Shown: one piece after another, positions 60,151 through 64,000 of the stretch
How the letters are laid out: every line of letters begins with the position of its first letter
Numbering within the stretch: position 1 is the stretch's first letter
Program-made: the position numbers and the translations under genes
The notes under the pieces: model-generated
Told to the model about the DNA's origin: nothing
The model's input: the letters and a program-made list of their open reading frames with translations, nothing else
Database searches by the model: none
NCBI GenBank assembly: GCA_034509425.1
Contig: JAVTVJ010000072.1
Coordinates: 4,526,001 to 4,590,000 of the forward strand
DNA length: 64,000 nucleotides
Direction of reading: 5' to 3'
Origin: Eopsaltria australis
Lineage: Eukaryota > Chordata > Aves > Passeriformes > Petroicidae

Positions 60151-63100
60151 AATGAGGGGCAGAGGGAGGAGAAAATGGGGGAGCAGGGGGTCTGCTATGA
60201 TGGGGCAGGACTTCTATTTAAAGAGTACTCCATAATGACCCATTTGGCTTAGTGAAAATACTCCAAGGTCCTCAATTTTTAATTTTTTAAAGCATTTTGG
60301 CTGAGTCATGATTTTCCAAAAGCAGTTCTCTGAGAAAGGAAAATGTGAGGATTTTATGGAGAGCAGCAAAATGGGAAAACAGCACAGCAGTTTAGCAAAA
60401 GCTGACTAAAATAAGCAACAGAGAAGTTGATCCAGTTGTAATCCCCAAGGAGCTGTACTAGCAAGTACTGATTCGGCTGGAGGAGCAAAGAAACTATCCC
60501 CTTCCTTCTTTCAGTTCTTCCCTTGAACACATCTTTTACTGCCCTTTCTCTTCCTGAGGATGAGGATGTAGGAGAGAAATAGTTGTCAAGCCTCTTTAAT
60601 CCTGAATCTCGGGGCAATTGCCTCACTGCATCCCATTGCCTATTATTTTTCTTAGTCTCTGCTTAAAAGATTATCTTAGATTTAAAAGCTTCAAAATCCC
60701 AGCAGAAAAACCTGTGGAAAGGTGTGACCTTCTATTAAGTTAAGAACTAAATTCCTGAGATAAGTTTGGAGTGAGAAGACAACCTCTTTGGCTATAAATA
60801 CAGTTTTGTGTATGATGTCAGCTTTTTTTGGTTCTAGCTAAAGTTAATTATTTGTGTTAATTTTTTTAAATTGCAGATGAAATTTTTTAAAACTTCTCTT
60901 TTAAAATTGAAGCTTTAAACTAGAAGAAAGCATAGATGCTTTGATCTTGGGACTATGTATTCATCACTTTATGAGGAGGGGAGTTCCAGATCAATTGCAG
61001 GATGCTTATGCAGATATGAAATTGTACCATTTGCAGCAATTTTATTACATTAATTACTTTCAGTTAATTATTATTTACTGTTGGAATTTAACACTCAGCT
61101 GAAGGCTCAGAAGGAAGCCTCTGGAGAACTGCTGCCTCCACTCTACTTGTTTGGTGGTTGCCTGTGTTCAATATGATCAGCTGGTAGCATATGCTGTGTC
61201 AAAAATAGTAGTAAAGGATTCATGACATCTATTTGGGAAAAATTCCAGCCATGCTAATCTCAGCAAAGTGATGTATTTGTGGCTCACCATAGTCCCTGGG
61301 TATAGACAACAAAGTCAACAAGTGATTAGGAAGGTAAGTGTGCAAGATCTAGGAGAAGTTTCTAGATGAGAAAAGGATATATCTGTGGGGGAAGGGAAGC
61401 TACAGAGACTCTGAACTGATGACAGTCTTTGATTCAGGGGGGGAGATTATATCTTGAGAAATATCAGCCAAAAAGAGATTACAAGCAAAACCCCAAAGGA
61501 CAGGCAGCATGGGGTGAGCTCCTGTCCTAGGCAGCAGATATAGTTGGCACCATCCTCTCCAGAGCCTGCAGGGAGACGCATCTCTCCCAGGACCATCTCA
61601 GAAGTGGGTGCAGCAGCATGATGCTCATAGCAGCTGGACTGGATGCAGTGAGCTGCTGGACTCACTAACAGACCTGCTTCTCACAAACCTGAACAAAATG
61701 CTACACAGTAAGAAATTATTGAGCTCTTAGAGGTAGTAACTCCAAAGCTGTGTAGCTGCTTTAATATTGCCTTCAGAGATGGGACTATGTGTTGCAACGC
61801 AGCCTTTAGTTCAGCTTGTGTAAGTACTTGGAGAATGTTAAGCATTTACATTTACAATTACAATTATATTTACAATGTATAGAATCTGGCAATATTCAAT
61901 TGCAGTCTACTTAATTCAGTGAGTGGCATATCTGTTTTCTTACATGAATGTGTTTTGTGGCAGAATATGCTCATATTTTTGTGGTGACTGAGCTTGACAA
62001 TTCTTTCATGTCAAGTATCATCATTGTATTATCTTTTCAGAGATATGTGCTCCATGAACCTTGGTCCTTTTCTGACAATTACTGCCTACAGTGTCATGAA
62101 AACAGTGCCAGGGTCAGTTCCAAAGCTGCTGTGGCTTGGAAGCTTCCACATAACACCTGTGTGTGTCGGCACGATTCTGCTTCTGTCTGAAAACCTTTCC
62201 AAGTGCCAGGAGCTGCTGCCACATTCCCAGCAGCACACAGTTAACTTGTGGGGAGTCACTGCTGCAAGCTGCTATCTGGAGTGAGCATTTCCAGTAGAGC
62301 TGACTCATTCTGAAGTTGATGAGATAATTCATTGTTTCATAGGATAAGATTCCCTCTCCAGTGCTTTCTTCAGTTGAAGAAGTAGGAAGATGATGTGATG
62401 CTGGAAGTGCTGAGCTTAGCTTGGAAGCACTTCCTACATCTGTATTCAAATAAGGAATGAACCATTTTTAAGGTACAGTGCTGTGATACTGCAAAACAAA
62501 CTGAGGAATAGCAAAAGACCTGGAATGGACACAATATGAAGGAAGTTAGAGTAAGCAGGGCACTGAAAAGGTGGAGCAATATGGACAATGGCAGGCTACT
62601 GGGAGTTAAACTGAAGAGAGTGAGAAGGAAGAAGAAGGGAAGGATGCCCAAACGTTACTTAGATGGAGAGTGTAAGTCAGCAGGGAATCTTCCTGAGAAA
62701 TGCATGCACCCTTGCATGAGAAATAAGAGAGCAGGGCTGACATGTAAAATGTGTTAGTCACCATCCTATTTCCACAGATCTTTATCATTCTCTTTTTTAA
62801 AGGATTTAGCCAAACCTGCAAGGATATTAAAGAAACTGAGAACAGTTCTCTAGGATATCCTAACACTGAGCTCAGAGAATAGAAAAAATCAATGTTGACA
62901 GCAGCAGTACTTCTCACACTCTTCAGTATACCATGTTATCTATTCTTCCTCCAACACCCCGGGCTTTAAACCTGCTTCAACAATATCATAATGGGTAGCA
63001 TTATATCAAACCAAGGAATGCATAAAGATTTCAACCTTTTGGGTTTTGTGGGTTCTTTTGTTATCTTTCTTTAACAAGCCTCTCTTCGTTTCTTGAAAAT

Positions 63101-64000
63101 GTCATTTTAGCCAAAGATCTTCTATAATTAAAGAGCAAAACTGTCCAAATAATTAGAAGTTTTCTCTTGCCCTGAGCATAGCTCTGGGCATAGAAATGGA
63201 ATTTAAGGCAAACGGCACAGCAGTAGGAGTAATTGAATTATTTAAAATGAATGTCTATTTCTAAACCGTGTTCAGTGGAAAAAAAATCCAGCGAGATCAG
63301 GAACAATGGAAAAATGATAGGGGATTTTCCTTAGGAGAGTAATCAAAGCAAAAGTTATAAAAATCTTCTCTAAAGTAGAGTGAAACAGCAGGATTTTTTA
63401 AAGCCACTGACTGTCAAGCCTCTAGGGCTTCTGGCCTTGATTGTGCAATTGCTGCACAGGCAGGACTGGCTGCCAGCAATGGCTTTCATATGCATTTCCT
63501 AAGGAATATACTACAATAAAATACACATTAGGCCCTTTTCCATTCAGAACACATTGCCAATGGTCAAAATCCTTGAGTCTGTTCTCACTTTCTGATGATG
63601 GAGGGAAAGAGTCTTGTCTAATTAGGTGCATCTCATCCAAGATGAGATTCATTTCCTGCTTGCAAATCTCCCATCTCCGATAATGAGGTGTTCCTGCTCC
63701 CTCTGCAGGGGCTAAGCAGGATGCAGTCATAAAACAGAGAGCTTTTGCATGCCTGAGAATCAGGTGAAGGCACAACCCGACCATGCCTGTCCTCTCATCA
63801 GCGCCATGTGGAAAAATTTGCTCAGTTGAATGTTTGGGACAAATACTATTCGGAGTCTTTTATGACTGCCTTTCTTGTTGATTGGTTTGGTGGTGTTTTT
63901 TTTTTTTATTTTGGGGTTTTTTTGAGGCATAATAAAGCAAAAAACATAAATTAGTTTATATTGTGCTTGTGCTGATTGCATTTTCTGTTTCTTCAGGCTG
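60151..64000. other. Single-copy AT-rich DNA to window end, no gene seen
   Basis: A purine-rich patch (60153-60190), a T12 run (63896-63907) and a conserved-looking stretch at 63420-63800 are the notable points. Frames near 62000-62450 and 63420-63784 overlap on both strands and show no family signature. Confidence 0.5.

Overview
The window reads as bird (Aves) nuclear DNA. The reasons are many 5'-truncated CR1 LINE pieces whose 3' ends carry the avian ATTCTATG-type octamer repeat, several endogenous-retrovirus LTRs of a kind I associate with bird ERVL families, no SINEs that I can recognise, and long AT-rich single-copy DNA between them. I would not name a species. I see no operon structure, no rRNA or tRNA and no CRISPR array.

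No protein-coding gene can be supported. All open frames are short. Those with recognisable content lie in transposable elements: decayed CR1 reverse transcriptase around 17.0-17.6, 37.3-37.9 and 59.9 kb, and GC-rich LTRs around 9.2-9.7, 23.1-23.4 and 28.3-28.9 kb. The longest open frame outside a recognised repeat (26935-27408, 157 codons) has no family signature I know. The window is most simply a gene desert or part of a very large intron.

Layout: 1-7474 single-copy; 7475-7602 CR1 tail; 9150-10282 plus-strand LTR split by a minus-strand CR1 (9757-10123); 16921-18181 the largest CR1 (plus); 22848-23433 minus-strand ERVL-type LTR; 23818-24168 a probable second, unrelated LTR, then an AT microsatellite; 27818-28880 minus-strand solo LTR with a perfect 5-bp target duplication; 34062-34155 CR1 tail; 37318-37920 internal CR1; 39820-40096 LTR-like; 43031-43139 AAAC-type array; 46981-47591 CR1 nested in an older LINE (47592-47850); 49908-50087 CR1 tail; 50739-50820 an 82-bp internally deleted LTR with a perfect 5-bp target duplication; 55780-56106 a further LTR; 57696-57760 CR1 tail; 59831-60150 CR1 reverse-transcriptase piece. 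The rest is single-copy AT-rich DNA.

Nothing here looks like an undescribed multi-gene system. The best-supported observations are structural: one LTR family with three differently preserved copies, including the 82-bp remnant with both ends and its target duplication; two nested CR1 insertions with readable junctions; and four perfect short hairpins, each with a 4-nt loop, of a kind that could arise by local template switching. A few single-copy stretches with clustered transcription-factor-like motifs are offered as weak enhancer candidates. LTR and CR1 assignments rest on remembered consensus features, with no database comparison.
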